A DNA stretch of 64,000 nucleotides from Neolewinella aquimaris (GCF_014197245.1 NZ_JACIFF010000001.1:1054001-1118000), one strand, 5' to 3'; shown: positions 26,713-35,719, numbered from the stretch's first letter. Program-made: numbers and translations. Notes: generated by a model from the letters alone, not told the origin.

Positions 26713-28146
26713 TTAAAACTGTGCCAAACGGGGAGCCCGCGGAAAAGGAATCACGTCGCGAATATTCCCCATGCCGGTAATGAACTGTACGATGCGCTCG
26801 AAGCCGAGGCCGAAACCGGCGTGGGGGCACCCTCCGAAGGTGCGGAGCTGGAGGTACCAGTCCAGTTCGTCGGCGTGAACGTCCATTTCTTGCATGCGTT
26901 GCCGGAGTTTATCCTCCCGCTCCTCGCGCTGGCTTCCACCGATGACCTCACCGATGTAGGGAAACAGCACATCCATGGCGGCCACGGTCTTGCCGTCTTC
27001 GTTCTGCCGCATGTAGAATGCCTTGATGTCTTTGGGGTAGTCGCGCACGATCACGGGCCGCTCGAAGTGCTTCTCTACCAGGTAGCGCTCGTGTTCCGCC
27101 TGCAGGTCGGCGCCCCAGGAAAGGGGGAACTCGAATTTGCCCTTCTTGTACGTTTTACTCCGGATCAAGATGTCCAAAGCTTCGGTGTAGGTCACCCGGG
27201 CAAACTCGTTGGCTACGACAAACTTGAGGGTATCGACCAGCCCCATCGGTCGACGGTCGGTCGCCTTCATGTTCTTCTCCAACTCCTGGATGCGATCGTC
27301 GAGGAATTTCAGGTCTTCAGCGTAATGCTCCAGGCAGTAGTTGATAAGGTACTTGACGAAGTCTTCGGCCAGATCCATGTCGTTGTCCAGGTCGGCGAAG
27401 GCGATCTCCGGCTCGATCATCCAGAATTCGGCGAGGTGACGGCTGGTGTTGCTGTTCTCCGCCCGAAAGGTCGGACCGAAGGTGTACACCTTGCCGAGCG
27501 CGAGGGCCCCGATCTCCGCCTGCAGCTGTCCGCTTACCGTGAGGTTGGTGGGCTTGCCGAAGAAATCCTGGTCGTAATCGATCTTTCCGTCCTCGGTTTT
27601 CGGTGGGTTTACGGGATCCAGCACCGATACGCGAAACATCTCCCCGGCTCCCTCGGCGTCGTTGCCGGTGATGATGGGCGTGTGCAGGTAGTAGTAGCCG
27701 CGGTCGTTGAAGTACTTGTTGACGGCGTACGCTACCCCGTGCCGCACCCGGAAGACCGAACTAAAGGTGTTGGTGCGCATGCGAAATTGCGCATTGTCCC
27801 GCAGGAACTCCATGCTCTGCTTCTTGGGCTGGAGGGGATACTTGCTCAGGTCGTTGGCACCATAAATAGTAAGATCGGTAGCCAGTACTTCGACAGCCTG
27901 CCCGCTGCCCTGACTTTCGGCCAGGGTGCCGGTGACGCCGACGCAGGCGTGAAATCCGATCTGACGCAGGGTCGCTTCGTCAAACTGATCGCCGTCGACG
28001 ACAACTTGCAGAGTTTCCGGGCCGGAGCCGTCGTTGAGCACCATGAACCGATTGCCCCGCCAGGCGCGGACCCAGCCCATAACGGTGACTTCCTGGCCGA
28101 TGGGCGGTTGCTGAAGTAGCGCCTTAATTTCCTGGCGAACGATCAT
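26713..28146 (-). CDS. asnS: Asparaginyl-tRNA synthetase
   Basis: This 477-aa class II synthetase charges tRNA-Asn. The N-terminal OB-fold anticodon-binding domain includes VMGWVRAWRGNRFMVLNDGS. The catalytic core contains TFRAENSNTSRHLAEFWMIE (motif 2) and ends with FGLGFERIVQFITGMGNIRD and VIPFPRAP (motif 3). The Asn-type PFPR ending separates it from aspartyl enzymes. A TATCTTTG promoter element precedes it. A direct AsnRS means that Asn-tRNA can be made without an amidotransferase. Confidence 0.96.
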   Translation of the reverse strand: MIVRQEIKALLQQPPIGQEVTVMGWVRAWRGNRFMVLNDGSGPETLQVVVDGDQFDEATLRQIGFHACVGVTGTLAESQGSGQAVEVLATDLTIYGANDLSKYPLQPKKQSMEFLRDNAQFRMRTNTFSSVFRVRHGVAYAVNKYFNDRGYYYLHTPIITGNDAEGAGEMFRVSVLDPVNPPKTEDGKIDYDQDFFGKPTNLTVSGQLQAEIGALALGKVYTFGPTFRAENSNTSRHLAEFWMIEPEIAFADLDNDMDLAEDFVKYLINYCLEHYAEDLKFLDDRIQELEKNMKATDRRPMGLVDTLKFVVANEFARVTYTEALDILIRSKTYKKGKFEFPLSWGADLQAEHERYLVEKHFERPVIVRDYPKDIKAFYMRQNEDGKTVAAMDVLFPYIGEVIGGSQREEREDKLRQRMQEMDVHADELDWYLQLRTFGGCPHAGFGLGFERIVQFITGMGNIRDVIPFPRAPRLAQF

Positions 28147-28165
28147 ACTGCTATATTTTGGCGGG

Positions 28166-28173
28166 CAAAGATA
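28166..28173 (-). promoter_or_regulatory. Bacteroidota -7 element (TATCTTTG) of asnS
   Basis: The minus strand reads TATCTTTG, 19 bp before the asnS start codon, in the 39-bp gap after the nth gene. It allows asnS to be transcribed apart from nth. Confidence 0.5.
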
Positions 28174-28185
28174 GAATTTAACGGG

Positions 28186-28866
28186 CTAGTCCCCGGCCGG
28201 ATACGGACAGTATTCGCGGATCACGCAGCGATGACAATCCGGTGACCGCCAGTGGCACACCCGCTGCCCGTGACGCATGAATCCCTGGTGGGAATCGTAC
28301 ACCCGCTGCCCGTCCCATTCCGGCGGAATGTAATCCTGCAGGATCGTGGCGGATTTCTCCAGGCTGGCCTTCGGAGGTACGATTTCCAGCCGTTGCGCAA
28401 CCCGCTGGTGGTGGATATCGACGACCAGGGCCGGCATCCTCAGTCGACTAAAACTCAGCACCGCCGCGCTCGTTTTTGCCCCCACTCCTGGAATAACTTC
28501 CAGCCAGTCGCGCGCTTCCCGGACGGACAGATCAGCGAGGAAGTCCAGCGACAATACCCCCTCCCTACGCTCCCTGACGTTACGCAGGGCCGCCTGGATC
28601 CGGGGGGCTTTCACTTCGGGATAGGTGACAGCAGCAATGGCCCGCTCTACCCGATCGGTGGGTGCATCGATCACCTCTTCCCAGGTGGGCAGTTCTTCCT
28701 GTAACCGTTGGTAGGCCGAGCGGGTGACCGCGTTCTTCGTGCGGTGCGAGAGCAGCGATCCGACCAGTTCGCTTACCGGATCCCGGTAACTGAACGGTAT
28801 GAAGGGTGCGCCGTACTCCTTGCACAACAGTTCATCGATCAGCAGGGCTCTTTCGGCGTCGGTCAT
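28186..28866 (-). CDS. nth: Endonuclease III-like DNA glycosylase/AP lyase with 4Fe-4S cluster
   Basis: This 226-aa HhH-GPD protein of base-excision repair removes oxidised pyrimidines and cleaves at the abasic site. The helix-hairpin-helix IPGVGAKTSAAVL retains the catalytic Lys, and the catalytic Asp is in LVVDIHHQRV. The C-terminal cluster motif C-x6-C-x2-C-x5-C is complete (CHWRSPDCHRCVIREYC). It is a little longer than E. coli Nth (211 aa), and several helices diverge, so it may be one of the Nth paralogues found in Bacteroidota. It is divergent from the TauE/SafE gene. Confidence 0.85.
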   Translation of the reverse strand: MTDAERALLIDELLCKEYGAPFIPFSYRDPVSELVGSLLSHRTKNAVTRSAYQRLQEELPTWEEVIDAPTDRVERAIAAVTYPEVKAPRIQAALRNVRERREGVLSLDFLADLSVREARDWLEVIPGVGAKTSAAVLSFSRLRMPALVVDIHHQRVAQRLEIVPPKASLEKSATILQDYIPPEWDGQRVYDSHQGFMRHGQRVCHWRSPDCHRCVIREYCPYPAGD

Positions 28867-28919
28867 GGTGGTATTATGTTGCTACCTTGGACCAAAGTTT
28901 GCTGCCGACCTAAGCTCCC

Positions 28920-29669
28920 TTGGAATATCTCTGGCTCTTCGTGGCTTTTTTCTTCATTGCCCTGCTGTATTCCTCCGCCGGTTTCGGGGGTGGGAGCAGT
29001 TACCTGGCCATCCTTACCCTGTCGGGTTTGCCGACGGGTGCCATTCGTCCCATTGCACTCATCTGCAACTTGGGGGTGACGGGCGGGTCTACCCTTGCCT
29101 TCGCACGGGCGGGCGTCACACCGTGGCGAAGGGCGCTTCCCCTGGTCCTGGCCAGCATGCCGACGGCCTTTCTCGGTGGGCGCGTACAGCTGCCGCGTCA
29201 GGACTACCTGCTTCTGCTGGGCGCGTTGCTTTTGCTTGCGGCATTACTAATGCTGCTGCGGCGACCCCTTGCGGAGGGAAGTAAACCACTGGGCGGGGGC
29301 GCAGGTGCAGTGGCTATTGGCATCGGTGCCCTGGTTGGCTTTGTTTCCGGAGTGGTAGGCATCGGTGGCGGCATTTTTCTTTCCCCGGTACTGTTCCTTA
29401 GTCGGTGGGCACCGGCGCGGCAAATCGCGGCAACCACCAGCCTGTTTATTGCCCTGAATTCACTGGCCGGGCTATCGGGACAATTGAGCGTCGGCATCCG
29501 AATCGACTATGTGCTCACCGGCATGCTGCTCGTAGCGGTAGTAGCCGGCGGACAACTCGGCACGCGAATTACCCTGACCCGTCTGTCCCCCCAGCTTATC
29601 CAAAAAATCGCTGCCGTGCTCATCCTTTTGGTGGGTGCAAGGTTAGTATGGATGAACTGGTCATTTTAA
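28920..29669 (+). CDS. TauE/SafE family sulfite/anion exporter (TTG start)
   Basis: This 249-aa membrane protein has about eight helices in two similar halves, each opening with a Gly-rich motif: SSAGFGGGSSYLAIL near 18 and SGVVGIGGGIFLSPVLF near 144. Members export sulfite or related organic anions, although many have unknown substrates. Translation appears to start at TTG 28920, because no ATG or GTG in this frame precedes the first helix. It lies 7 bp before moaD. Sulfur trafficking and molybdopterin synthesis are chemically linked, so co-expression is plausible but unproven. Confidence 0.85.
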   Translation: MEYLWLFVAFFFIALLYSSAGFGGGSSYLAILTLSGLPTGAIRPIALICNLGVTGGSTLAFARAGVTPWRRALPLVLASMPTAFLGGRVQLPRQDYLLLLGALLLLAALLMLLRRPLAEGSKPLGGGAGAVAIGIGALVGFVSGVVGIGGGIFLSPVLFLSRWAPARQIAATTSLFIALNSLAGLSGQLSVGIRIDYVLTGMLLVAVVAGGQLGTRITLTRLSPQLIQKIAAVLILLVGARLVWMNWSF

Positions 29670-29676
29670 CCGAGCG

Positions 29677-29913
29677 ATGAGAATATTGTGTTTTGGCATT
29701 GCACGCGAAATAGCGGGAGGCCCCGGGCTGCAGCTCGATGGCATTGTCGGTAAATCCGTACGCGAACTCCGAATGGCACTGATGCGTGAATTCCCGGGCT
29801 TCGCCGACCTCACCGACTTCGCCGTTGCCCGCAACGAGGTCTATGCCACCGACGAGGAGATCATTGCCGCCGGTGACGAAGTCGTCATTATACCCCCCGT
29901 CTCCGGTGGATGA
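29677..29913 (+). CDS. moaD: Molybdopterin synthase small subunit MoaD
   Basis: This 78-aa beta-grasp protein ends in PPVSGG. The C-terminal Gly-Gly is adenylated by MoeB and turned into a thiocarboxylate that supplies sulfur to precursor Z. The opening MRILCFGIAREIAGGPG is typical. Its stop codon overlaps the proposed GTG start of moaE by 8 bp, so the two subunits of the synthase are translationally coupled. Confidence 0.92.
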   Translation: MRILCFGIAREIAGGPGLQLDGIVGKSVRELRMALMREFPGFADLTDFAVARNEVYATDEEIIAAGDEVVIIPPVSGG

Positions 29914-30340
29914 GTTCAGCGGCACCATAGACGTAGCGCTCAGCGACCACCCCCTCGAGCTGGACACCTGCTACCGCTTCGTGCAGCACCCGTCCTGTGG
30001 CGGACTGTGCTTGTTCGTCGGCACCATCCGCGACCTGAACCTCGGCCATACGGTCACCCACCTGGAATTCGACGCCTACGACGGTATGGCAATCAAGGAA
30101 ATGCGTAAGCTCGCACTTGCCGCCCGCGATACATTCGATCTTCAAGCCGTCTCCCTCCACCACCGCAAGGGCGATCTGGAAATCGGTGACGTGGCGGTCA
30201 TTATTGCGGTCAGCAGTGTCCACCGCGCCGCTGCCTTCGCCGGCTGCGAATGGATCATCGACGAGCTGAAAAAAACCGTCCCCATCTGGAAAAAGGAATT
30301 CCGGGAAGACGGCAGCCACTGGCTGAATGCGAGGCCGTAA
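29906..30340 (+). CDS. moaE: Molybdopterin synthase catalytic subunit MoaE (GTG start)
   Basis: This 144-aa large subunit of molybdopterin synthase converts cyclic pyranopterin monophosphate to molybdopterin using the MoaD thiocarboxylate. Motifs are GGLCLFVGTIRDLN, LEFDAYDGMAIKEM, VSSVHRAAAFAGC and the catalytic Lys region VPIWKKEF. I choose GTG 29906 (read as MDEFSGTI...) because it overlaps the moaD end. The open frame back to 29786 only mirrors moaD in another frame. A long inverted repeat begins 7 bp after the stop. Confidence 0.93.
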   Translation: MDEFSGTIDVALSDHPLELDTCYRFVQHPSCGGLCLFVGTIRDLNLGHTVTHLEFDAYDGMAIKEMRKLALAARDTFDLQAVSLHHRKGDLEIGDVAVIIAVSSVHRAAAFAGCEWIIDELKKTVPIWKKEFREDGSHWLNARP

Positions 30341-30346
30341 CCCTCA

Positions 30347-30473
30347 TCGGCCGACCGACGTAGGAGGTTCGTCCGCCGAGTGCGGGAGAGAGCATGACCT
30401 AACTGATTTACGAAGGAGAAGATGAAGCGGATTGGTGGAGTCGGCGGACGAGCCTCGTGCCTCGGTCGGCCGA
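30347..30473. repeat. 127-bp element with 33-bp imperfect terminal inverted repeats
   Basis: The arms at 30347-30379 and 30441-30473 are inverted copies that match at 29 of 33 positions. Their outer end is TCGGCCGACCGA and their inner end TCGTCCGCCGA, around a 61-nt centre. The element fills almost the whole gap between the convergent moaE and moeB genes (7 bp from one stop, 3 bp from the other). It could act as a two-way terminator, or it could be a small non-autonomous mobile element. No target-site duplication is obvious. Confidence 0.6.
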
Positions 30474-30476
30474 CGA

Positions 30477-31520
30477 CTAGGATATACCCTTAATACCCCC
30501 CCGTAAACTCACTACATCAACCGCCGGCTCCGCCTTGCGCAACTGGGCGGCGAGAACCAGGCTCAGTTTTCCGGAATTGCAGTAGAGGAGGTAGCGGCCA
30601 CCGGGTGACATCAGTTCGCGGCAGTGACCGAAGGGGTTGCGGGAATCCAGGCGAACGACTCCGGTCGGTAGTTCCGGTTCGCGGGTTTCGGTGAGCATGC
30701 TGAAGATGCCGTCGTAGCCGGGGGGCGTAAGTGTATCGGCGTCAATCTCTAATTCGTTGCGGGCAAGCTGCCGGTGGGCACCCCAGGGTGCGGCGATGGG
30801 CTTACTGTAGGTCTTCTGCAGCTTTACCCGGTGCTGGGTATTGTCAAGGGCGTTGTAAGTGAGTAGCCGCTCGATCGGCGGATTACCAATACCGAGGAGG
30901 TAGCACAGGGCCGCATTTGCCTGCAGCATGGCGACAATGCCGACCGCAGTAGGCAGCACCCCGGCCGTGGCGCAGTCCGGGAGAGAGGGATCGGGCTCGG
31001 CGTAGAGATCCCGCAGGTTGATCCCGCCAACCGCGTTGGGAAAGAGCGCAACGTAACCGGCATAGGCCTGGGCGGCCGCATAGACCAGGGGAATTTCTAG
31101 CGCAACGCAGGCGTCATTGAGAAGATGCTTGGTAAGCGCATCGTCGGTGCAATCGAGTACTAAGGTTGCGCCGGATAGTAACCGACGAATATTCTTTGCG
31201 TCCACATAGCTCGCTACCTCGTCAATGGTGATTTCCGTATTCAGTCTACGTAAATGACCGGCAAGTTGGTAAGCCTTGCTACCGGGCTGTGCGGGATCGA
31301 AGAACACTTGACGGTGTAGATTGGTAATGTCGGGTCGGTCGCCGTCCACGAGCCGAAGCTGCCCCACTCCCGCACCGGCCAGGTACGCCGCCGCCGGGCT
31401 ACCGAGTCCCCCACAGCCCACCACGACCACCCGCGCGGCAGCCAGTTTTGCCTGCCCGTCGGGGCCGACTTCCGGTAGGACAGTCTGTCTTTGGTAACGT
31501 TCAGCCACGATCGAAATCAC
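30477..31520 (-). CDS. moeB: MoeB/ThiF-family adenylyltransferase with C-terminal rhodanese domain
   Basis: This 347-aa E1-like enzyme activates the C-terminus of MoaD (or another sulfur carrier) by adenylation. The nucleotide loop GCGGLGSPAAAYLAGAG is at residues 35-51, with VDGDRPDITNLHRQ following. The C-terminal part (about 265-347) is a short rhodanese-like domain with a possible active-site Cys314 in LLYCNSGKLS, as in MoeZ-type fusions that also deliver sulfur. The CxxC zinc motifs of E. coli MoeB are not visible. The start at ATG 31520 overlaps the end of moaC by 20 bp, and an internal GTG at 31508 is an alternative start. It lies downstream of moaA and moaC. Confidence 0.87.
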   Translation of the reverse strand: MISIVAERYQRQTVLPEVGPDGQAKLAAARVVVVGCGGLGSPAAAYLAGAGVGQLRLVDGDRPDITNLHRQVFFDPAQPGSKAYQLAGHLRRLNTEITIDEVASYVDAKNIRRLLSGATLVLDCTDDALTKHLLNDACVALEIPLVYAAAQAYAGYVALFPNAVGGINLRDLYAEPDPSLPDCATAGVLPTAVGIVAMLQANAALCYLLGIGNPPIERLLTYNALDNTQHRVKLQKTYSKPIAAPWGAHRQLARNELEIDADTLTPPGYDGIFSMLTETREPELPTGVVRLDSRNPFGHCRELMSPGGRYLLYCNSGKLSLVLAAQLRKAEPAVDVVSLRGGIKGIS

Positions 31521-31974
31521 TCTTTCCGCCCCGCTTGGTCAGCAGCTGCAGGTTCTGAATACAGATATCGTGGGATAGTGCTTTGCACATATCGTAAATG
31601 GTCAGGGCAGCTACGCTGGCGCCGTGGAGGGCCTCCATTTCGACGCCGGTTTTTCCCTCCGTCTTTACGGTGCAGGTGATGTACAGGGCGTTATCCCCCA
31701 CTTCATCCACCGTCACCTTACAGCCATTGATTGGGAGTGGATGACAGAGCGGAATCACCGACCACGTTTGCTTTACGGCCATGGTAGCGGCGATGATCGC
31801 GGTCTGGGTGACGGACCCCTTTTTGGTACTGAAGTCAGCGTCCCGCAGATGTTTCATTATTTCAGCACCGACTATCACCCGCGCCTCGGCGGTTGCCGTT
31901 CGTTGGGTAATTTGTTTGTCTCCAACATCGACCATCGCTGGCCGTCCGTCCGCGTCGAGGTGAGTAAATGCCAT
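31501..31974 (-). CDS. moaC: Cyclic pyranopterin monophosphate synthase MoaC
   Basis: This 157-aa enzyme acts with MoaA to convert GTP into cyclic pyranopterin monophosphate, the first step of molybdenum cofactor synthesis. Recognisable segments are MVDVGDKQITQRTATAEA at the N-terminus, IPLCHPLPINGCKV in the middle, and GVEMEALHGASVAALTIYDM towards the C-terminus, which holds the active-site residues. It starts 10 bp after the moaA stop and overlaps moeB at its end, so the three form one operon. Confidence 0.95.
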   Translation of the reverse strand: MAFTHLDADGRPAMVDVGDKQITQRTATAEARVIVGAEIMKHLRDADFSTKKGSVTQTAIIAATMAVKQTWSVIPLCHPLPINGCKVTVDEVGDNALYITCTVKTEGKTGVEMEALHGASVAALTIYDMCKALSHDICIQNLQLLTKRGGKSDFDRG

Positions 31975-31984
31975 ATCGTTTCGT

Positions 31985-32959
31985 TTAGCCGCCGATGCTG
32001 GTCATGCTGGCGAAAATGTTTCCCTGCTGCTCGCGCCGTTCCGTCTCGTGACCCGTTGCGTACTTTCCGTGTACGTAAGCCCGGATCAGGTCGACCAAAT
32101 CCTCCCGACCGATCCCACTACGCAGCAGGGGCAGCAATTCCAATCCCTTGGTGGAGTAGAGGCAGTTGAGCATGGTACCCCGCGGCGTCAACCGCAACCG
32201 ATCGCAACTGCCGCAGAGGCTACGGCTGTAGGCCGGAATGATACCAATCTTACCGCTATACCCCGGAATCCTAAAACCCACGGAGCTGCCCCCGCGCCCG
32301 GTATCCTGCTCGAGATCGGGATGGGCCGCGCGAATTCGCTCGAGCATGTCGGTGTAGGACAGGAATACGTCGTGGTTGCCGTCGTCGTCGTTAAAGGGCA
32401 TGGTCTCGATGAAGCGAATGTCTACGGCATTGTTCCGCGTCAGTTCCACGAAGTCGAGCAGCTCGTCGTCGTTCTGTCCCCGCATGACCACGACGTTGAT
32501 TTTGACCGGGTACCCGCGGCGCAGCAGTTCCGTAAGGGCCGCTCGGGTAGCTTCGTACTCATCGCGGCGCGTGATGGCGAAGAAGCGATCCGAACGCAGG
32601 GTGTCCAAACTTAAGTTGTAGTGGGTGAGGCCCGCCACCGCGAGCTCATCGAGGTACTTCGGCAGCAGTACGCCATTGGTGGTCATGGCCAGGGTCGGAA
32701 ACAGGTGGCCGAGTCCACGAACGAGCACCGGCAGATCCCGGCGGACGAGCGGCTCGCCGCCCGTCAGTCGGACCTTCTCAATTCCCAGATCGGCCAGTAC
32801 TTCACAGAGGTAAAGGATCTCGTCGTAATCGAGCAGCGCGGAGCGCGGTGCAAAATCGATGCCTTCCGCGGGCATGCAGTACCGACAGCGGAGGTTACAG
32901 CGGTCGGTGACCGCCAGCCGCAGGTAGCGAAGTTGCCTGCCGTGTTGGTCGATGAGCAT
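31985..32959 (-). CDS. moaA: GTP 3',8-cyclase MoaA (radical SAM)
   Basis: This 324-aa radical SAM enzyme rearranges GTP in the first step of Moco synthesis. The N-terminal cluster site is CNLRCRYCMP, followed by LTGGEPLVRRDL. The C-terminal cluster has Cys-x2-Cys in LCGSCDRLR and a third Cys in GTMLNCLYS. The protein ends in SIGG, the conserved Gly-Gly tail of MoaA. It begins 17 bp after the valS stop and may be read through from valS or from a weak TACCTTTA element just upstream. Confidence 0.96.
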   Translation of the reverse strand: MLIDQHGRQLRYLRLAVTDRCNLRCRYCMPAEGIDFAPRSALLDYDEILYLCEVLADLGIEKVRLTGGEPLVRRDLPVLVRGLGHLFPTLAMTTNGVLLPKYLDELAVAGLTHYNLSLDTLRSDRFFAITRRDEYEATRAALTELLRRGYPVKINVVVMRGQNDDELLDFVELTRNNAVDIRFIETMPFNDDDGNHDVFLSYTDMLERIRAAHPDLEQDTGRGGSSVGFRIPGYSGKIGIIPAYSRSLCGSCDRLRLTPRGTMLNCLYSTKGLELLPLLRSGIGREDLVDLIRAYVHGKYATGHETERREQQGNIFASMTSIGG

Positions 32960-32976
32960 ACCGTAAAGGTACGGCT

Positions 32977-35670
32977 TTAGCCCAGCATCTTTTCCAGACT
33001 GGCAATCTTGGCCCGGGCGTCCTCGCCCTTCTTCTTTTCCAGGGCTACGACCGCCTCCGGTGCGTTGGCTACGAAGCGCTCGTTCCCCAGTTTCTTCTCT
33101 ACCGACTTTAAAAAGCCGCGCAACCGGTCGATCTCTTCCTGGTTTTTGGCCCGCTCGGCCTCCAGGTCCACGGATTCGTTCAGCAGGAGGTAGGCCGTAT
33201 CGTTCTGCATCAGGAAGGGAAGGCCGTTAGCGGGTGCGTCATCGACCAAGTCGACCGAACCAAGTACGCCTGCTTTTTGCAGAAATTCAGCGGCACCTGC
33301 GGACCCGCCCAACAGTGCTTCGCTGGTTTGACTGCGCTTGACGGCCAGGGTGAGCTTTTCCCCGTGGGAGATTCCGCGCTGGTTGCGCACGTCGCGCAGG
33401 TGGCTGACGGCGTCCTGTAGTGCCCCAAAGCGTTGCAGCAAATTAGCGTCGAACTCCTCGGCTACGGGCCAGGATGCTACCACGCAGTCTTCCCCTTCCT
33501 TCCGGTGACGAAGCTGGTGCCACACCTCCTCGGTAATGAAGGGCATGAAGGGATGGAGCAATATCATCATACGCTCGAATACGGAGATGGCGGCGTCGTA
33601 GGTGACCCGGCTGATGGTCCCGTCGGCGGGCTTGATGGCCTCGAGGTACCAGCTGCAGAAGTCGGACCAGATCAGGCGGTAAAGCGTGACCATCGCCTCG
33701 CTCAGGCGATATTCCGCGATCAGGCGGTCTACCTCGGTGATTGTCGCATTAAGCTTTGCTTCGATCCATTCGGTAGCCAATCGGGCGGCCGGGTCCGGAT
33801 CACGGTCCGCCACTTCAAAGCTCTGAATGAGGCGGTTGGCGTTGAAGATCTTGTTGCAAAACTTGCGGCCCTGCTCACAAAGTTGGCTCTGATTGAGCAC
33901 CTCGCCGTCCTGGATCGGGGCATCAAAAACGATGTCGTTGCCGGCCGCCGCGCTGGAGAGCATCCCGTACCGGACACCGTCCGCTCCGTAATTTTTGAGC
34001 AGTTCGAGCGCATCCGGGCTGTTGCCCAGCGATTTGGACATTTTACGGCGCTTTTCGTCGCGGACCATCCCGGTAAAATACACGTCGCGGAAGGGCTGGC
34101 GACCGTGCTCCTCGACAAATTCCTTGCCCAGCAGATCTTCGCTGAATTCGTAGCCGGCCATGATCATGCGGGCGACCCAGAAGAACATGATGTCCCAGCC
34201 GGTGACGAGGTCGTTGGTCGGATAGTAGTAGCGCAGATCGGTCTTGTCCTCGCCGAAGCCGTCAAATACCGACATCGGCCAGAGCCAGCTGGAAAACCAG
34301 GTGTCGAGGACGTCCTCGTCCTGCTGCAGGTCCGACATCTTGAGTCCCGGGTGGTGATGCTGCGCTTCCTTTAACGCCTCTTCGGCGGTCTCGGCGACGT
34401 ACACCTCGTCGCCGTGGTACCAGGCCGGGATGCGCTGTCCCCACCAGAGCTGGCGGCTGATGCACCAGTCGCGCACGTTCTCCTCGTTCAGCCACGAGCG
34501 GTACATGTTGCTCATGGACTCGGGGTGAAACCGAACTTCACCCGAGTCGACCGCGCGCAGGGCGGTGGCGGCCGTTTCCTTCATCTTCATGAACCACTGG
34601 AGGGTGAGCCGCGGCTCCACGATGGCGTTGGTGCGTTCGCTGCGACCGACTTTGGTGCGGTACTGCTCGATCTTGACCAGGTCGCCGCTTTCCTTGAGTA
34701 GCTTGATGATCTCGACGCGGGCCTCGAAGCGATCGAGCCCTACGGCAAACTGCGCCAGTTCGTTCAGCTTACCGTCCGCCGTGATGGTATCGATGACGTC
34801 CAGTCCGTACTTCTGTCCGAGCTCGTAGTCGTTGGGGTCGTGGGCGGGCGTGATCTTGAGTGCTCCGGTTCCGAATTCCGGGTCGACGTAATCATCTGGA
34901 ATCACCGGCACGACGCGATTTACCAGGGGCACAATGACTTTTCTGCCGTGAAACTTCTTGTAGCGTTCATCCTCGGGGTGAACCGCCAGGGCGGTATCCG
35001 CCATGATGGTTTCCGGCCGACTGGTGGCAATGGTGAGGTAGGTGTCGTCGGTGCCTTCCATCCGGTAGCGGACGTGGTATAGGTTGCCGTTCTCTTCGGT
35101 GTGGATGACTTCCTCGTTACTGAGGACGGTCTGGGCTTCGGGGTCCCAGTTGGTCATCCGTTTGCTGCGGTACAGTTTATCCCGTTTGTACAGCTTGACG
35201 AAAACCTTGATGACGGCTTCGTACATTTTAGGCTCCATGGTGAAGCGGGTGCGCGACCAGTCGCAACTTGCCCCCAATTGCTGCAACTGTTGCAGGATAA
35301 TGCCCCCAAATTCATCTTTCCACGCAAAGGCGTGCTTCATAAACTCCTCACGGCCGATGTCGGATTTCTTGATCCCCTGCTCCCTTAATCTCTTCACCAC
35401 CTTAGCTTCCGTAGCGATACTGGCGTGGTCCGTACCGGGGACCCAGCAGGCGTTTTTTCCGCTCAGGCGGGCCTTACGCACCAGAACGTCCTGAATCGTG
35501 ATGTTCAGCATATGACCCATGTGCAGCACCCCGGTTACGTTCGGCGGGGGGATGAGCAGGGTGTAGGGTTCCCGCTCGTCGGGTTCGCTGCGGAAGTAGT
35601 CGTGGTCCATCCAGTAGGCGTACCACTTCTTTTCGACCTCGCTGCTGTTATAGGTGTGTTTGACGGACAT
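32977..35670 (-). CDS. valS: Valyl-tRNA synthetase
   Basis: This 897-aa class I synthetase has the HIGH-type motif in PPPNVTGVLHMGHML and KMSKS in RRKMSKSLGNS. The editing domain contains TIATSRPETIMADTALAVHP. The C-terminal 65 residues form a charged coiled coil (ENQEEIDRLRGFL-type heptads), typical for ValRS. It charges tRNA-Val and clears Thr. It is preceded by a TACTTTTG promoter element and followed by moaA after 17 bp. Confidence 0.97.
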   Translation of the reverse strand: MSVKHTYNSSEVEKKWYAYWMDHDYFRSEPDEREPYTLLIPPPNVTGVLHMGHMLNITIQDVLVRKARLSGKNACWVPGTDHASIATEAKVVKRLREQGIKKSDIGREEFMKHAFAWKDEFGGIILQQLQQLGASCDWSRTRFTMEPKMYEAVIKVFVKLYKRDKLYRSKRMTNWDPEAQTVLSNEEVIHTEENGNLYHVRYRMEGTDDTYLTIATSRPETIMADTALAVHPEDERYKKFHGRKVIVPLVNRVVPVIPDDYVDPEFGTGALKITPAHDPNDYELGQKYGLDVIDTITADGKLNELAQFAVGLDRFEARVEIIKLLKESGDLVKIEQYRTKVGRSERTNAIVEPRLTLQWFMKMKETAATALRAVDSGEVRFHPESMSNMYRSWLNEENVRDWCISRQLWWGQRIPAWYHGDEVYVAETAEEALKEAQHHHPGLKMSDLQQDEDVLDTWFSSWLWPMSVFDGFGEDKTDLRYYYPTNDLVTGWDIMFFWVARMIMAGYEFSEDLLGKEFVEEHGRQPFRDVYFTGMVRDEKRRKMSKSLGNSPDALELLKNYGADGVRYGMLSSAAAGNDIVFDAPIQDGEVLNQSQLCEQGRKFCNKIFNANRLIQSFEVADRDPDPAARLATEWIEAKLNATITEVDRLIAEYRLSEAMVTLYRLIWSDFCSWYLEAIKPADGTISRVTYDAAISVFERMMILLHPFMPFITEEVWHQLRHRKEGEDCVVASWPVAEEFDANLLQRFGALQDAVSHLRDVRNQRGISHGEKLTLAVKRSQTSEALLGGSAGAAEFLQKAGVLGSVDLVDDAPANGLPFLMQNDTAYLLLNESVDLEAERAKNQEEIDRLRGFLKSVEKKLGNERFVANAPEAVVALEKKKGEDARAKIASLEKMLG

Positions 35671-35690
35671 TGTTGGCGCTTTTGGGAGGA

Positions 35691-35698
35691 CAAAAGTA
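35691..35698 (-). promoter_or_regulatory. Bacteroidota -7 element (TACTTTTG) of valS
   Basis: The minus strand reads TACTTTTG, a full match to TAnnTTTG, 20 bp before the valS ATG. It lies in the 49-bp gap after the trans-sulfuration gene. Confidence 0.5.
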
Positions 35699-35719
35699 CG
35701 GCGGCGCGGGGGGATTGCC

